This document shows, one piece after another, positions 46,211 through 55,647 of a stretch of 64,000 bases of DNA. The DNA comes from Bradyrhizobium amphicarpaeae (lineage in GTDB: Bacteria > Pseudomonadota > Alphaproteobacteria > Rhizobiales > Xanthobacteraceae). A model generated the notes under the pieces. That model searched no databases and was not told where the DNA came from. It worked only from the letters and a program-made list of their open reading frames with translations. The position numbers and the translations under genes were made by a program. Each line of letters begins with the position of its first letter. Within the stretch, counting starts at the first letter, position 1. Where the stretch lies: positions 248,001-312,000 of the forward strand of contig NZ_CP029426.2 in NCBI RefSeq assembly GCF_002266435.3. Reading direction: 5' to 3'.

Positions 46211-47620
46211 ATGAGCGACATCCAGGCCCAGTTTTCCGTTCTCAACCAGACCGCCGACGCGAAGGTGGTCGATGCGATTGCGCGGCTGATCGAGGACGGC
46301 GAGGATCACGAGCTCAACCGCGTCAATGTCCTCGACTTCGCCACACAGCATGCCGTCGACGAAGAGCACGCGATTTCGGCCTTCCTGCACGCGGCGCGGC
46401 TCGGGCTGTTCGATCTCGGCTGGAACGTGCTGTGTCCGGGCTGCGGCGGCGTGCTCGGCGCGCATACGACGTTGAAGGCGCTCAAGCCCGACGACTATCA
46501 CTGCGCGCTCTGCGCTTGCGGCTACAAGGCCTCCGTCGACGATCAGGTCGAGGTGTCCTTCACTGTGAATCCGCGGGTCCGGCGCATCGCGGCGCACGAC
46601 CCCGATACGCTGCCGGTGTGGGAATATTTCAAGCAGGTGTTCTGGAGCTCCGGCGTCGACTTCAACAAGGACTCGTTCGCGACGCTGGCGAACGAGGTGA
46701 CGCTGGATACGATGGAGTTGCCGGCCGGCGAGAAGGCGACGATGTCGCTGCAGCTGCCTGGTGATTTCATCATCATCTTCGAGCCGGTCACGCACGCCGC
46801 CCATTTCATCGACGTCCAGGGCGAGCCGACCAGGGACCGTCAGCAGCTCGCCATCATGTACAACAAGGTGCAGGCCCCGACGGGGACCACGACCATGCGG
46901 CCCGGCCCGCTGCGGCTGTCGCTGGAGAACCAGGCCGGTGTGCGCGTGCTGCCGTCGGTGTTCATCGCCGCCGAGGCGCTCCACCATCTGATCGGCAAGC
47001 GCAAGCCGTTCCTCACCGCCAAGCGGATGCTGTCGAACCAGACCTTTCGCGATGTATTCAAGGCGGACAATCTCAGTCTCGATCAGCGGCTCCAGATCAC
47101 GTCGCTGACCTTCCTGTTCACGGATCTGAAGGGCTCGACGGCGCTCTACGAGCGCGTCGGCGATCTCGCCGCCTTCGATCTCGTGCGGGCGCATTTCCAT
47201 GCGCTGCTCGAGATCATCTCTTCCGAGAAGGGCGCCGTGGTGAAGACGATCGGCGATGCCGTGATGGCCACCTTCGTCCGGCCCGAGCACGCCATCGTCG
47301 CGGGCCTGCGGATGCGCGCGGCGATGGACGATCTCAACAAGCGGCGTGGCACCGACGATCTCGTCGTCAAGATCGGCATCCATGAAGGTCCCTGTCTCGC
47401 GGTGATGCTCAACGAGCGGCAGGATTATTTCGGCCAGACCGTCAACATCGCCGCCCGCGTGCAGAGCCTGTCGACCGCGCAGGAGATCCACATTACCGGC
47501 CCGGTGGCGGATGCGCCGGCGGTCGCCGCACTCCTTCGGCAACGCGAGATCAAGCCAATCCAGAAACAGGCCGCATTGCGCGGCATCGCCGACAAGATGG
47601 TGGTGTACGAGATTCCGTGA
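46211..47620 (+). CDS. Class III adenylate/guanylate cyclase with zinc-ribbon and DUF5939-like N-terminus
   Basis: A 469-residue protein. The C-terminal catalytic domain (about 290-465) has FLFTDLKGSTALYERVGD and KTIGDAVMATF with the two metal Asp, and VNIAARVQ with the transition-state Asn/Arg. The N-terminal part has four Cys (75, 78, 98, 101) in CPGC...CALC, a probable zinc ribbon, followed by a beta-rich sensor-like region of the DUF5939 type. No membrane segment is seen. It should make cAMP (or cGMP) in response to an unknown cytosolic signal. Confidence 0.88.
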   Translation: MSDIQAQFSVLNQTADAKVVDAIARLIEDGEDHELNRVNVLDFATQHAVDEEHAISAFLHAARLGLFDLGWNVLCPGCGGVLGAHTTLKALKPDDYHCALCACGYKASVDDQVEVSFTVNPRVRRIAAHDPDTLPVWEYFKQVFWSSGVDFNKDSFATLANEVTLDTMELPAGEKATMSLQLPGDFIIIFEPVTHAAHFIDVQGEPTRDRQQLAIMYNKVQAPTGTTTMRPGPLRLSLENQAGVRVLPSVFIAAEALHHLIGKRKPFLTAKRMLSNQTFRDVFKADNLSLDQRLQITSLTFLFTDLKGSTALYERVGDLAAFDLVRAHFHALLEIISSEKGAVVKTIGDAVMATFVRPEHAIVAGLRMRAAMDDLNKRRGTDDLVVKIGIHEGPCLAVMLNERQDYFGQTVNIAARVQSLSTAQEIHITGPVADAPAVAALLRQREIKPIQKQAALRGIADKMVVYEIP

Positions 47621-47630
47621 GGATTTCCGT

Positions 47631-47742
47631 TGTCGCCCCTGCGAAAGCAGGGGCCCATACCGCGTGATTTCGAGGATGGGCAGGATGGTCATCGCCAATC
47701 GAAAGCCTGTGGTTATGGGTCTCCGCGTTCGCGGGGACGACA
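47631..47742. repeat. Intergenic repeat (family F)
   Basis: Left end TGTCGCCCCTGCGAAAGCAGGGGCCCATA-type and right end TATGGGTCTCCGCGTTCGCGGGGACGACA, which are imperfect inverted copies, each itself a hairpin. It starts 10 bp after the cyclase stop and lies before the TerB gene. Only one copy in the window. Confidence 0.72.
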
Positions 47743-47903
47743 GCTGGGCTCAGCTTGCTCATCGCGCCCAATGCGTGCCTCTCAGATTGCCGAAACGTAA
47801 TGCAGCGCGCGGAACTGACGCACGTTGCGCCGGTTGAGTTTGCTGCTCATATAATGCTGGTAGCAACCGCGCCTCGCGGCTGTATCGATCTCGGTAGGAC
47901 CTT

Positions 47904-48392
47904 ATGCTCGACGGCCTGCGCCAATTTATCGCCGACATCGTCGCCCCCCATGACCAGAGCCGCACATTCGGTGACAGCGACTATCGGTTGGCTGCCACCG
48001 CGCTGCTGGTCCACGTGGTCTCGCTGGACGGCCAGCCGAGCGCGGGTGAGCAGCGCAAGCTGCACAGCCTGATCGAAAGCCATTTCGGGCTTGATCGCGG
48101 CACTGCGGATCGTCTGATTGCGGACGCAACCCAGGTCGAGGGCGAGGCGGTGGATCTCTATCACTTCACCAGCGTCATCATGCGCTCGCTCGACGAAGAC
48201 GGCCGCAAGCGCATCGTCCGGATGATGTGGGAGCTGGTCTATGCCGACGGCCAGGTCTCCGAATTCGAAGACAACGTCGTCTGGCGTGCCTCCGACCTGC
48301 TCGGGATCTCCCAGCGCGACCGGATCGACCTGAAGCATGCCGTGGCGGAGCGTGCCGGTGGTCAGGTGAAGGACGGCGCCGTCGGCGGCTGA
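47904..48392 (+). CDS. TerB-family protein
   Basis: A 162-residue all-helical acidic protein of the TerB type: LAATALLVHVVSLDGQPSAGE, then LIADATQ and MMWELVYADGQVSEFEDNVVWRASDLLGIS. The two acidic loops (SLDG, YADG) are the family's metal-binding sites. The family was named for tellurite resistance, but single-gene copies in alphaproteobacteria have no proven role. No other ter genes are nearby. Confidence 0.88.
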   Translation: MLDGLRQFIADIVAPHDQSRTFGDSDYRLAATALLVHVVSLDGQPSAGEQRKLHSLIESHFGLDRGTADRLIADATQVEGEAVDLYHFTSVIMRSLDEDGRKRIVRMMWELVYADGQVSEFEDNVVWRASDLLGISQRDRIDLKHAVAERAGGQVKDGAVGG

Positions 48393-48616
48393 CCGACACA
48401 CGCCGGCGGATCGCCGGTTGTGCTGACCACATGACGAAACTTTAATGTAGGTGCCGGCCGGCCGGCTCCGGATTTATCCGTAAATACCCGGGTTTCCCGC
48501 GCCCCTGTCGCCCGCTCAAGCGGCCATGCGGCCGACGGCGCTTGCCTGTCAAGCTCGGCTTATGCTCTCGTTCCGCCATTGCCGGGCCAAGAACTTCAAT
48601 TCAAGAGACTTCGATC

Positions 48617-49396
48617 GTGACTGAGCGGGTAACGTTGATCACCGGCGCTTCGGCGGGCATAGGTGCGGAGCTGGCGCGCGTGTTTGCCGCCAATGGACAT
48701 CGCCTCGCATTGACGGCGCGGCGCGCGGATCGATTGGAAGAGCTCGCGAACGAGCTCGCCGCCAGGGGTGGCAAGAAGCCGATCGTGATTGCCTGCGATC
48801 TCGAGAACCCCGACGCCGGCGAGACGATCGCAGCTGCGCTGGCCGCCGAAGGCGTCGAGCTCGATCACCTCGTCAACAATGCCGGCTTCGGCGTGTTCGG
48901 CGACGCCATCGAGCGCGATCGTGACGAGCAGGTCGGGATTGTCGATGTCAACGTGCGGGCCCTGACGGATTTGTCGCTGCGCTTCGCCGATCAGCTCATC
49001 AGGAACAAGGGCGGTCTTCTCAATGTCGGCTCGGTCGCGGGCTTCCTGCCCGGCCCCGGCATGGCGGTCTATTATGCGTCCAAGGCCTACGTGATTTCCT
49101 TCACCGAAGCGCTGCGGGCCGAGCTCGCACCGCGCGGCGTTCGCGTCACCGTGCTGTGCCCGGGTCCCGTGCCCACCGAATTCCAGGCGCGTGCCGGCGT
49201 CGGCTCCGGACATGATACGGCCCTTCTCAATGTTTCGGCGGCCGAGGTCGCGCGGGAGGCCTATCGTGGCCTGATGGCCAACAAACGGGCAGTGCTGCCC
49301 GGTCTCGGCATCAAGATTGTGCCGTTTGCGCTGCGCTTCTTCCCGCGGGGCTTCATCCTGGCCGCCACCAGCCGATTCCAGCGGCAGAGGCATTAG
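48617..49396 (+). CDS. Short-chain dehydrogenase/reductase
   Basis: A 259-residue classical SDR. GASAGIG (11-17) binds NADP, NNAGFG marks strand 4, and the catalytic Tyr/Lys is in YYASK. It ends CPGPVPTEFQARAGVG and a hydrophobic C terminus (FALRFFPRGFILAAT) suggesting membrane contact. The start is a GTG (48617); no better ATG keeps the fold intact. The DltE/YqjQ-like branch fits. Substrate unknown. Confidence 0.87.
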   Translation: MTERVTLITGASAGIGAELARVFAANGHRLALTARRADRLEELANELAARGGKKPIVIACDLENPDAGETIAAALAAEGVELDHLVNNAGFGVFGDAIERDRDEQVGIVDVNVRALTDLSLRFADQLIRNKGGLLNVGSVAGFLPGPGMAVYYASKAYVISFTEALRAELAPRGVRVTVLCPGPVPTEFQARAGVGSGHDTALLNVSAAEVAREAYRGLMANKRAVLPGLGIKIVPFALRFFPRGFILAATSRFQRQRH

Positions 49397-49517
49397 GTCT
49401 CGAAGCGCCCGTGCTGGCCCGGAGCTTGCTTCGGTTTTGATGTGTGCGCGAACTCACACGAAATTAACGATCGCTTAGTTATGCTGGCGGTCTGAACAGA
49501 TAGCACTCGCAGAGGCC

Positions 49518-50312
49518 ATGTCGTTCCGGACGGACAGGTTTGTTGGCGCAGAATTGGTGCCCTTCCCCAGAAGGACGCCACTCGCCGCCGCCTCAGATGC
49601 CCAATTGCCGGTTCTGATCATCCTGCACCAGGAATCCTCGACGCCCGGCCGCGTCGGCAATGCGCTGCGCGCGCTCGGCCATCACCTCGACATCCGCCGT
49701 CCGCGCTTCGGCGATGCCTTGCCGGAGACGCTCGACCGGCATGCCGGCGCCGTGATCTTCGGCGGGCCGATGAGCGCCAACGATCCCGATGACTACATCC
49801 GCCGTGAGATCGACTGGATCGAAATTCCGCTGCGTGAGCAGCGGCCGTTCCTCGGCATCTGCCTGGGGGCCCAGATGCTGGCGATGCAGCTCGGCGCCCG
49901 CGTCGCGCCGCATGCCGATGCGCTGACCCAGATCGGTTACTACCCGATCCGGCCCACAGCCGCGGGCCACGCCCTTTGCCCGGCCTGGCCGGCCCAAGTC
50001 TATCACTGGCATCGCGAGGGATTCGAGCTGCCGGCCGGTACGGAGCTGCTGGCGGAAGGCGACGATTTTCCGGTGCAGGCGTTCCGCGCCGGCAACGCCT
50101 TCGGCGTGCAGTTTCATCCTGACGTGACCTACGCGATGATGCATCGCTGGACCACGCGCGGCTATGACGGCTTCAGCGCGCCCGGTGCGCGGCAGCGACA
50201 TCATCATTTCGCGGATCGTGCCGTCTACGATGCCGCAGAGCGCGCCTGGCTCGACCATTTCATCGACGGCTGGCTGGCGCGCCGACCGGTCCTGGCGCAA
50301 GCCGCCGAGTGA
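49518..50312 (+). CDS. Class I glutamine amidotransferase-like protein
   Basis: A 264-residue protein with the nucleophile in GICLGAQ (Cys115) and the His in FHPDVT (His200). The third catalytic residue is usually Glu in HPE; here the place is Asp202. An N-terminal extension of about 30 residues precedes the amidotransferase fold. It is a stand-alone domain (GMP synthase-like), with no synthase partner nearby. Its acceptor is unknown. Confidence 0.85.
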   Translation: MSFRTDRFVGAELVPFPRRTPLAAASDAQLPVLIILHQESSTPGRVGNALRALGHHLDIRRPRFGDALPETLDRHAGAVIFGGPMSANDPDDYIRREIDWIEIPLREQRPFLGICLGAQMLAMQLGARVAPHADALTQIGYYPIRPTAAGHALCPAWPAQVYHWHREGFELPAGTELLAEGDDFPVQAFRAGNAFGVQFHPDVTYAMMHRWTTRGYDGFSAPGARQRHHHFADRAVYDAAERAWLDHFIDGWLARRPVLAQAAE

Positions 50313-50323
50313 TCCGCGCGTTC

Positions 50324-50388
50324 GCGCAAGTCCTTGGCGCAAGTCCTTGGCACAGGTCCTTGGCACAGTTTCTTGGCGCAAGTCTCTG
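50324..50388. repeat. 13-bp tandem repeat, five copies
   Basis: Five units of GCGCAAGTCCTTG-type (50324, 50337, 50350, 50363, 50376). The first two are identical; the others differ at one to four positions. It starts 11 bp after the glutamine amidotransferase stop and lies before the enoyl-CoA hydratase gene. Confidence 0.9.
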
Positions 50389-50460
50389 CCTCTTCCCTTG
50401 ATATGCTAGGCTCGTTGCCAACGAGCGCGCGAACGCGCCGGTAGACGAAGGGAGAGCGCC

Positions 50461-51273
50461 ATGGCCTACGAGCACATTCTCTATGAGGTGAGCGACAAGA
50501 TCGCGACCATCACGCTCAATCGCCCCGACCGCATGAATGCGTGGACGCCGACCATGGAGCGCGACGTGCGCCAGGCGATGGAAGCGTCGAGCAATGATGA
50601 CAATGTCCGCGTCATCATCCTCACCGGCGCGGGCCGCGCCTTCTGTGCCGGCGCCGACATGGATGCGCTGAAGGGACTCGACCCCGATGACGTCAGGCGC
50701 GCGTCGAACCTGCCGCCGTTCGACATGAATCGGCGTCCGGACTGGCAGACGCGCTACGGTTTCTATCCGTCGATCAAGAAGCCTGTGATCGCCATGCTCA
50801 ATGGCGCCACTGCGGGCATCGGCCTTGTCCACGCGCTCTATTGCGACCTGCGCTTTGCCGCTGACAACACCGTGTTCACGACCGCCTTCGCGCGGCGCGG
50901 CCTGATTGCCGAGCACGGCATCAGCTGGATGCTGCCGCGCATCGTAGGTCATGCCAATGCGATGGATTTGCTGCTCTCGGCGCGGCGCGTGCCGAGCGAC
51001 GAGGCGTTGCGGATCGGCCTGGTGAACCGGCTCTGCCCGCCGGAGAAGCTGCGCGAGGAGACCTATGCCTATGCGCGCGATCTCGCCGATTTCGTCTCGC
51101 CAAGCGCGATGGCCGTGATCAAGCGCCAGCTCTACGAGGTGCCGTTCCAGACCCTGGCGGAGGCAACGATCGAGGCCAATCGGGACATGATGGTGGCGCT
51201 GGCCGGTAGCGATTTCCGGGAGGGGGTCGCGAGTTTTATGGAGAAGAGAGCGCCGCGGTTTACGGGGAGGTAG
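50461..51273 (+). CDS. Enoyl-CoA hydratase/isomerase family protein
   Basis: A 270-residue crotonase. Oxyanion-hole regions are AFCAGADMDAL and MLNGATAGIGLVHALYCDLRFA; FARRGLIAEHGISWMLPRIVG carries the family's catalytic Glu. It should hydrate or isomerise acyl-CoA substrates in fatty acid or aromatic acid breakdown. The ATG has GGAGAG upstream. No neighbour shows which pathway. Confidence 0.92.
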   Translation: MAYEHILYEVSDKIATITLNRPDRMNAWTPTMERDVRQAMEASSNDDNVRVIILTGAGRAFCAGADMDALKGLDPDDVRRASNLPPFDMNRRPDWQTRYGFYPSIKKPVIAMLNGATAGIGLVHALYCDLRFAADNTVFTTAFARRGLIAEHGISWMLPRIVGHANAMDLLLSARRVPSDEALRIGLVNRLCPPEKLREETYAYARDLADFVSPSAMAVIKRQLYEVPFQTLAEATIEANRDMMVALAGSDFREGVASFMEKRAPRFTGR

Positions 51274-51290
51274 GGGGCGAGATCTGAGGA

Positions 51291-51380
51291 CGTAGCCCGG
51301 CTTCGCCCTTCGGGCTACGTCGCGGCAGCCTTCGCTACGAAGCGGCTTGCCGAGCCGAAGCAGGCGTAGCCTGCGAAGGC
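51291..51380. terminator. Hairpin region between enoyl-CoA hydratase gene and tRNA-Ala
   Basis: A hairpin CGTAGCCCG/CGGGCTACG (51291-51319), similar to the arms of family C, followed by a longer imperfect hairpin AGCCTTCG...CGAAGGCT up to the tRNA. It can serve as terminator for the hydratase and, on the other strand, for the tRNA. No clear T run. Confidence 0.6.
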
Positions 51381-51456
<76 letters not shown>

Positions 51457-51678
51457 GTTTGCTGGCCACTCTGGTGAATGCGGCCGACAACCGGGCGCCA
51501 TTTAAGTCCCCGCCAAGGTCAAGTCAAGGACGGGTGTAAGGCGGTTTTAGCCATTCAGGGTGCCGACTTCCCTTGTTTGGGCGGGGGGGAACCGATATCT
51601 AGCAAAAGGCGCCAATCCCGACCGCAGCCAGCGTTTTCAAAAGCCCGAGTCTCTTCAAAAGCCAGAGTCTTCCAAATC

Positions 51679-51969
51679 ATGCGTGCCGTTCTCGACATCG
51701 TCATCATCGTGCTCGACCTCTACGTCTGGCTCCTGATCGCCTCCGCGATCCTGTCCTGGCTGATCGCATTCAACGTCGTGAACACGCGCAACCAGTTCGT
51801 GTCGGCGGTGGCGGAGTTCCTGTATCGGATCACCGAGCCGGTGCTGGCGCCGATTCGCAATTTCCTGCCCAGTCTCGGCGGTCTCGACATCTCGCCGATC
51901 ATCCTGATCCTGCTCATCATGTTCATCGAGCGGGTGATCCTGTACTACATCTACCCGAACGTGATCTGA
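51679..51969 (+). CDS. yggT: YggT-family membrane protein
   Basis: A 96-residue protein with two hydrophobic segments (about 5-28 and 70-92) around the conserved RITEPVLAPIRNFLP, the YggT signature. The family has been tied to cell division or osmotic stress in some bacteria. It heads a run of three close same-strand genes, with DUF167 14 bp and folD further downstream. Confidence 0.93.
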   Translation: MRAVLDIVIIVLDLYVWLLIASAILSWLIAFNVVNTRNQFVSAVAEFLYRITEPVLAPIRNFLPSLGGLDISPIILILLIMFIERVILYYIYPNVI

Positions 51970-51983
51970 GCGGGCTGGAGCCC

Positions 51984-52328
51984 TTGGTTGCCGACAAAGC
52001 TTGTAAGGAACCCTGGCGTTACTCGGCCGCAGGCATCAGCATCGCGCTGCGGGTGACGCCGCGCGGCGGTCGCGACGGCATCGACGGGATCGAGCAGTTG
52101 GCCGACGGCCGCAGCGTGCTCAAGGTGCGGGTGCGCGCCATCGCCGATGGCGGCGAGGCCAACAAGGCCGTTCTGGGCCTGCTGGCGAAATCGCTGGGGG
52201 TCTCCAAGGCCGGCGTGAAGCTCCTGTCCGGCGCCACCTCGCGGCTGAAGCAGATCGCGGTCGACGGCGATCCGGCACGGCTCGGCGAAGCCCTGCGCCA
52301 GCTCGTCTCGGCCCAATCGAAAGACTGA
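51984..52328 (+). CDS. DUF167/YggU-family protein
   Basis: A 114-residue protein of the DUF167 family: [43 protein letters not shown] and [16 protein letters not shown], all hallmark stretches. Function unknown. The start is TTG at 51984, nine bases after CTGGAG-type sequence; no ATG gives the whole domain. It lies between yggT and folD, a common order. Confidence 0.9.
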   Translation: MVADKACKEPWRYSAAGISIALRVTPRGGRDGIDGIEQLADGRSVLKVRVRAIADGGEANKAVLGLLAKSLGVSKAGVKLLSGATSRLKQIAVDGDPARLGEALRQLVSAQSKD

Positions 52329-52338
52329 GGGAACTGAC

Positions 52339-53223
52339 ATGACCGCTGAGATCATCGATGGAAAAGTCATCGCCGCGGAACTTCGGGCCCGCGTCGCCGA
52401 CGAGGTCGCCCGCGTCAAGCGCGAGCACAATCTGGTGCCGGGGCTGGCGGTGGTGCTGGTCGGCAGCGACCCCGCCAGCGAGGTTTATGTCCGCTCCAAG
52501 CACACCCAGACCCAGGCCGCCGGCATGGCCTCGTTCGAGCACAAGCTGCCGGCCGACGTCTCGCAGGCAGATCTCCTGGCGCTGGTCGCAAAGCTCAACC
52601 GCGATCCGGCCGTGCACGGCATTCTGGTGCAGCTGCCGCTGCCGAAAGGGCTGAACACCGAAGCTGTCGTCAACGCCATCGACCCCGCCAAGGACGTCGA
52701 CGGGTTGCATCCGAACAATGCCGGACGACTCGCCGGCGGTTTCGAGGCGCTGTCGCCCTGCACGCCGCTCGGCTGCATCATCCTGACCAAGAGCGTACAC
52801 GCTTCGCTGGAAGGCATGAACGCCATCGTCATCGGCCGCTCCAATCTGGTCGGTCGCCCGCTGGTGCAATTGCTGCTGAACGAGAACGCCACGGTGACGA
52901 TCGCGCATTCGCGCTCGCGCGACCTGCCCGGGCTCGTGAAGCAGGCCGATCTCGTCTATGCCGCGGTCGGCCGGCCCGAGATGGTGCGCGGTGATTGGCT
53001 GAAGCCGGGCGCGACCGTGATCGACGTCGGCATCAACCGGATCCCCAAAGAAGACGGCAAGACGCGCCTCGTCGGCGACGTCGCCTATCAGGAAGCGCTT
53101 GGGGTTGCCGGCGCGATCACACCGGTGCCGGGCGGCGTCGGCCAGATGACGGTGGCGTGCCTGCTGGTCAACACGCTGCGTGCGGCCTGTGCGATCGCCG
53201 AGTTACCAAAGCCGGCGGTGTAG
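52339..53223 (+). CDS. folD: Bifunctional methylenetetrahydrofolate dehydrogenase/cyclohydrolase
   Basis: A 294-residue Fol[15 protein letters not shown] carries the catalytic Lys, [12 protein letters not shown] and [12 protein letters not shown] are the signature regions, [11 protein letters not shown] binds NADP, and [14 protein letters not shown] ends the domain. It interconverts 5,10-methylene- and 10-formyl-tetrahydrofolate, feeding purine synthesis. It follows DUF167 by 10 bp. Confidence 0.97.
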   Translation: MTAEIIDGKVIAAELRARVADEVARVKREHNLVPGLAVVLVGSDPASEVYVRSKHTQTQAAGMASFEHKLPADVSQADLLALVAKLNRDPAVHGILVQLPLPKGLNTEAVVNAIDPAKDVDGLHPNNAGRLAGGFEALSPCTPLGCIILTKSVHASLEGMNAIVIGRSNLVGRPLVQLLLNENATVTIAHSRSRDLPGLVKQADLVYAAVGRPEMVRGDWLKPGATVIDVGINRIPKEDGKTRLVGDVAYQEALGVAGAITPVPGGVGQMTVACLLVNTLRAACAIAELPKPAV

Positions 53224-53228
53224 TTCAC

Positions 53229-53250
53229 CTCGCCCCGCTTGCGGGGCGAG
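53229..53250. terminator. Perfect hairpin (family E repeat) between folD and ppa
   Basis: CTCGCCCCGC TT GCGGGGCGAG, fully paired. It lies six bases after the folD stop and 11 bp from the convergent ppa stop, so it probably ends both transcripts. It resembles the repeats beside the IS. Confidence 0.82.
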
Positions 53251-53260
53251 GGAGCAGGCT

Positions 53261-53797
53261 TCAGCCCTTTTTCTTCTTCTCGCGGTCCATGCCTTCGAGG
53301 ATCAGCTTGTGCGCGTCCTCCGGGCCGCCCCAGCGCAGGATCTTCACCCATTTGCCCTTCTCGAGATCCTTGTAGTGCTCGAAGAAGTGCTGGATCTGCT
53401 GCAGCGTGATGTCGGGGAGGTCCGAGTACGATTTCACCTTGTCGTAGCGCTGCGTCAGCTTCGATGACGGCACCGCCAGAATCTTCTCGTCGCCGCCGGC
53501 TTCGTCTTCCATGAACAGCACGCCGACCGGGCGCACGCTCATGACGGCGCCGGGAATGATGGCGCGGGTGTTGATGATCAGGACGTCGCAGGGGTCGCCG
53601 TCATCCGACAGCGTGTGCGGGATGAAGCCGTAGTTACCGGGGTAACGCATCGGCGTGTAGAGGAAACGGTCGACCACCAGCGTGCCGGCTTCCTTGTCCA
53701 TCTCGTATTTGATCGGTTCGCCGCCCACGGGGACCTCGATGAGGACGTTGACTTCGTGTGGTACGTTTTTCCCGATCGAGATCGCATCGATACGCAT
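53261..53797 (-). CDS. ppa: Inorganic pyrophosphatase
   Basis: A 178-residue family I pyrophosphatase. [10 protein letters not shown] is the metal-binding signature; [19 protein letters not shown] and [14 protein letters not shown] are also typical. It hydrolyses PPi with Mg2+ and so drives biosynthesis. Start at 53797 ([10 protein letters not shown]) with GGAG upstream; the longer frame to 53881 is not family-like. The C-terminal EKKKKG is lysine-rich. Confidence 0.96.
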   Translation of the reverse strand: MRIDAISIGKNVPHEVNVLIEVPVGGEPIKYEMDKEAGTLVVDRFLYTPMRYPGNYGFIPHTLSDDGDPCDVLIINTRAIIPGAVMSVRPVGVLFMEDEAGGDEKILAVPSSKLTQRYDKVKSYSDLPDITLQQIQHFFEHYKDLEKGKWVKILRWGGPEDAHKLILEGMDREKKKKG

Positions 53798-53974
53798 TGA
53801 AGGCTCCGTTGTTGCCGAGGGTAAATCGCGCCCGGCAGCGATTTTGGCGCTGTCATACGCGGGCTTGGCCCGCTGATCCATCGCGTTTTTGTGAAATAAT
53901 GAATCCGGCGATCACCGGCGCAAAGGCAACGGTATCGACGGACGGGAAACGCTGCCAGACAGGCTTTCAGCAGC

Positions 53975-54484
53975 TCAATTGGTCCAGGCGAAGGCAACCT
54001 TGTCGAGCGACTTCGGCCCGAACCGCTCCGAGGAGCGCGCCACCATGCGTCCCCCCAGCGCCCGGTAGAACTCGGTCGCAGGGTCGTTGTCCGAAAGCGC
54101 CCACACCACCATGCTCTTCAGCCCGCTTTGCATCAGGTCGCGGCGGGCAGAGGCGAACAGGCGGCGGCCGAAGCCCAGGCCCTGGAATTCGGGGCGCAGG
54201 TAAAGCTCGTAGATCTCGCCGTCGAAATGCAGGCTGCGGGCGCGGTTGCGACCGTAATTGGCGTAGCCTGCGATCTTGTCGCCGAACACCAGCACGCTGA
54301 CGCGGCTGCCCTTGCGGATCGCGCTGTCCCACCATTGCGGGCCGCGGCGGTTGATCAGCTTTTCCAGCTCGGCGCCGGGGATGATGCCCTGATAGGCCGA
54401 GCGCCAGGCCTCGTCATGAGTTGACGCCACCGCAGTTGCATCTGCAGCTTTGGCCGGCCGGACCTCGATCAGGGTTGTGCTCAT
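53975..54484 (-). CDS. GNAT-family N-acetyltransferase
   Basis: A 169-residue protein with the GNAT fold: IEVRPAKAADATAVASTHDEAWRSAYQGIIP, YELYLRPEFQGLGFGRRLF with the acetyl-CoA loop (QGLGFGRR), and LSDNDPATEFYRALGGR. It acetylates an amine of unknown identity. A start at 54484 gives MSTTLIEVRP; a TTG at 54496 is possible. It stands alone. Confidence 0.88.
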   Translation of the reverse strand: MSTTLIEVRPAKAADATAVASTHDEAWRSAYQGIIPGAELEKLINRRGPQWWDSAIRKGSRVSVLVFGDKIAGYANYGRNRARSLHFDGEIYELYLRPEFQGLGFGRRLFASARRDLMQSGLKSMVVWALSDNDPATEFYRALGGRMVARSSERFGPKSLDKVAFAWTN

Positions 54485-54747
54485 GGGCGCAATCAAACCA
54501 AGTCACCGCCTCGGCGGCAAGGCCTATCGTTAATTATCGGTTAACGTGTGGATTTTGTGCATCAGTATCTTGACCATGTTGTACCGAAAAAAGACAGGAC
54601 GCCGACTCGAATGGCGCCGGCGTACCACGCGTCGGTGCAAAACTCCGTCTGCGGCAACGAATGAACGGCCATGGCAACGCAGAAAGTCCGCCGATACTGA
54701 TTCGTTCCGACTAATCTGATTGTCGCTGTTCTCGCTTCCGGCCATTC

Positions 54748-55647
54748 ATGCGGCTCCTCAACACCCTCGCACTTCTGCCTCTGCTGGCCCTGCTGACGGC
54801 GCCGCCTCTGTGCGCTCAGGTCACGTTTGGTCCTTCGGGCGAGGAGGGCGAACCGTTTCGCCGACAAGCGTGGCTTGTGCCGTCGCCGGATACCGACATT
54901 GCTGCGCGTGCCCTGCTGTTTCGCCCCATCGGTGCAGGTCCATTCCGGCTTGCGGTCGTCGCGCACGCCTCGACGCAGAATGCCTTGCGTCGAGCGCAAA
55001 TGCCGCAGCCGGCATATCGTCCGCTCGCCGGCTATCTCGTCGCGCGAGGTTTTGCCGTGCTGGTGCCGGAGCGGCTTGGCCATGGTGCGACCGGTGGCCG
55101 CTATGTCGAGGACCAAGGCGGATGTGACGAGGCCGACTATGCGCGTTCCGGCCGCGCAACGGCCGAGGAAATCCGGCTCGCGCTGGAGTTCCTGCGAAAG
55201 CAGGAGTTCATTCGCAAGGATGCCGCAATCGTGCTCGGCCATTCCGCCGGCGGCTGGGGTGCGCTGGCGCTCGCCAATACCGATCCGAAGGAAATTTCCG
55301 CGATCACGGTGTTTGCGCCCGGGCGCGGCGGCCATGCCAATGATGAGCCGAACCGGATCTGCGCGAAGCACACGCTCCTTGCCGCCGCAGCCGAGTTCGG
55401 CAAGGGCGCGCGGATTCCCGTCACGTGGCTCGTTGCGACCAATGACAGCTATTTTGCGCCGGCGTTTTCGAGAGCGCTCGCCGATGCGTTTCGCGGCGGT
55501 GGCGGCAAGGTCGATTTCCGCAGCCTTGCGGCGGTGGGTAGCGAGGGCCACTGGCTGATCGAAACCGAAGCCGGCGTCAAAGCCGCGAGCGGCGAGCTCG
55601 ACCGCGCGCTGAACCCATTCAAGCCGGTGACGACCAAAAAGCAATGA
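54748..55647 (+). CDS. Exported alpha/beta hydrolase (dienelactone-hydrolase-like)
   Basis: A 299-residue protein with a signal peptide (residues 1-23, ending PLCA). The hydrolase domain has LGHSAGGWGALAL with the nucleophile Ser, FAVLVPERLGHGATGG, and a late acid/His pair in ATNDSYFAP and GSEGHWLIE. It probably acts on an ester in the periplasm. Its stop overlaps the start of the DUF2269 gene (ATGA), so the two are coupled. Confidence 0.83.
   Translation: MRLLNTLALLPLLALLTAPPLCAQVTFGPSGEEGEPFRRQAWLVPSPDTDIAARALLFRPIGAGPFRLAVVAHASTQNALRRAQMPQPAYRPLAGYLVARGFAVLVPERLGHGATGGRYVEDQGGCDEADYARSGRATAEEIRLALEFLRKQEFIRKDAAIVLGHSAGGWGALALANTDPKEISAITVFAPGRGGHANDEPNRICAKHTLLAAAAEFGKGARIPVTWLVATNDSYFAPAFSRALADAFRGGGGKVDFRSLAAVGSEGHWLIETEAGVKAASGELDRALNPFKPVTTKKQ

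Noticed and set aside
46148-47698. A 516-codon open frame on the minus strand
   Set aside because: Antisense to the cyclase gene, whose catalytic residues are complete.
47904-48392. Tellurite-resistance cluster
   Set aside because: Only a single TerB-type gene is present; no terC, terD or terZ neighbours.
50324-50388. Possible CRISPR fragment
   Set aside because: The 13-bp units adjoin directly with no spacers and no cas genes are present. It is a simple tandem repeat.
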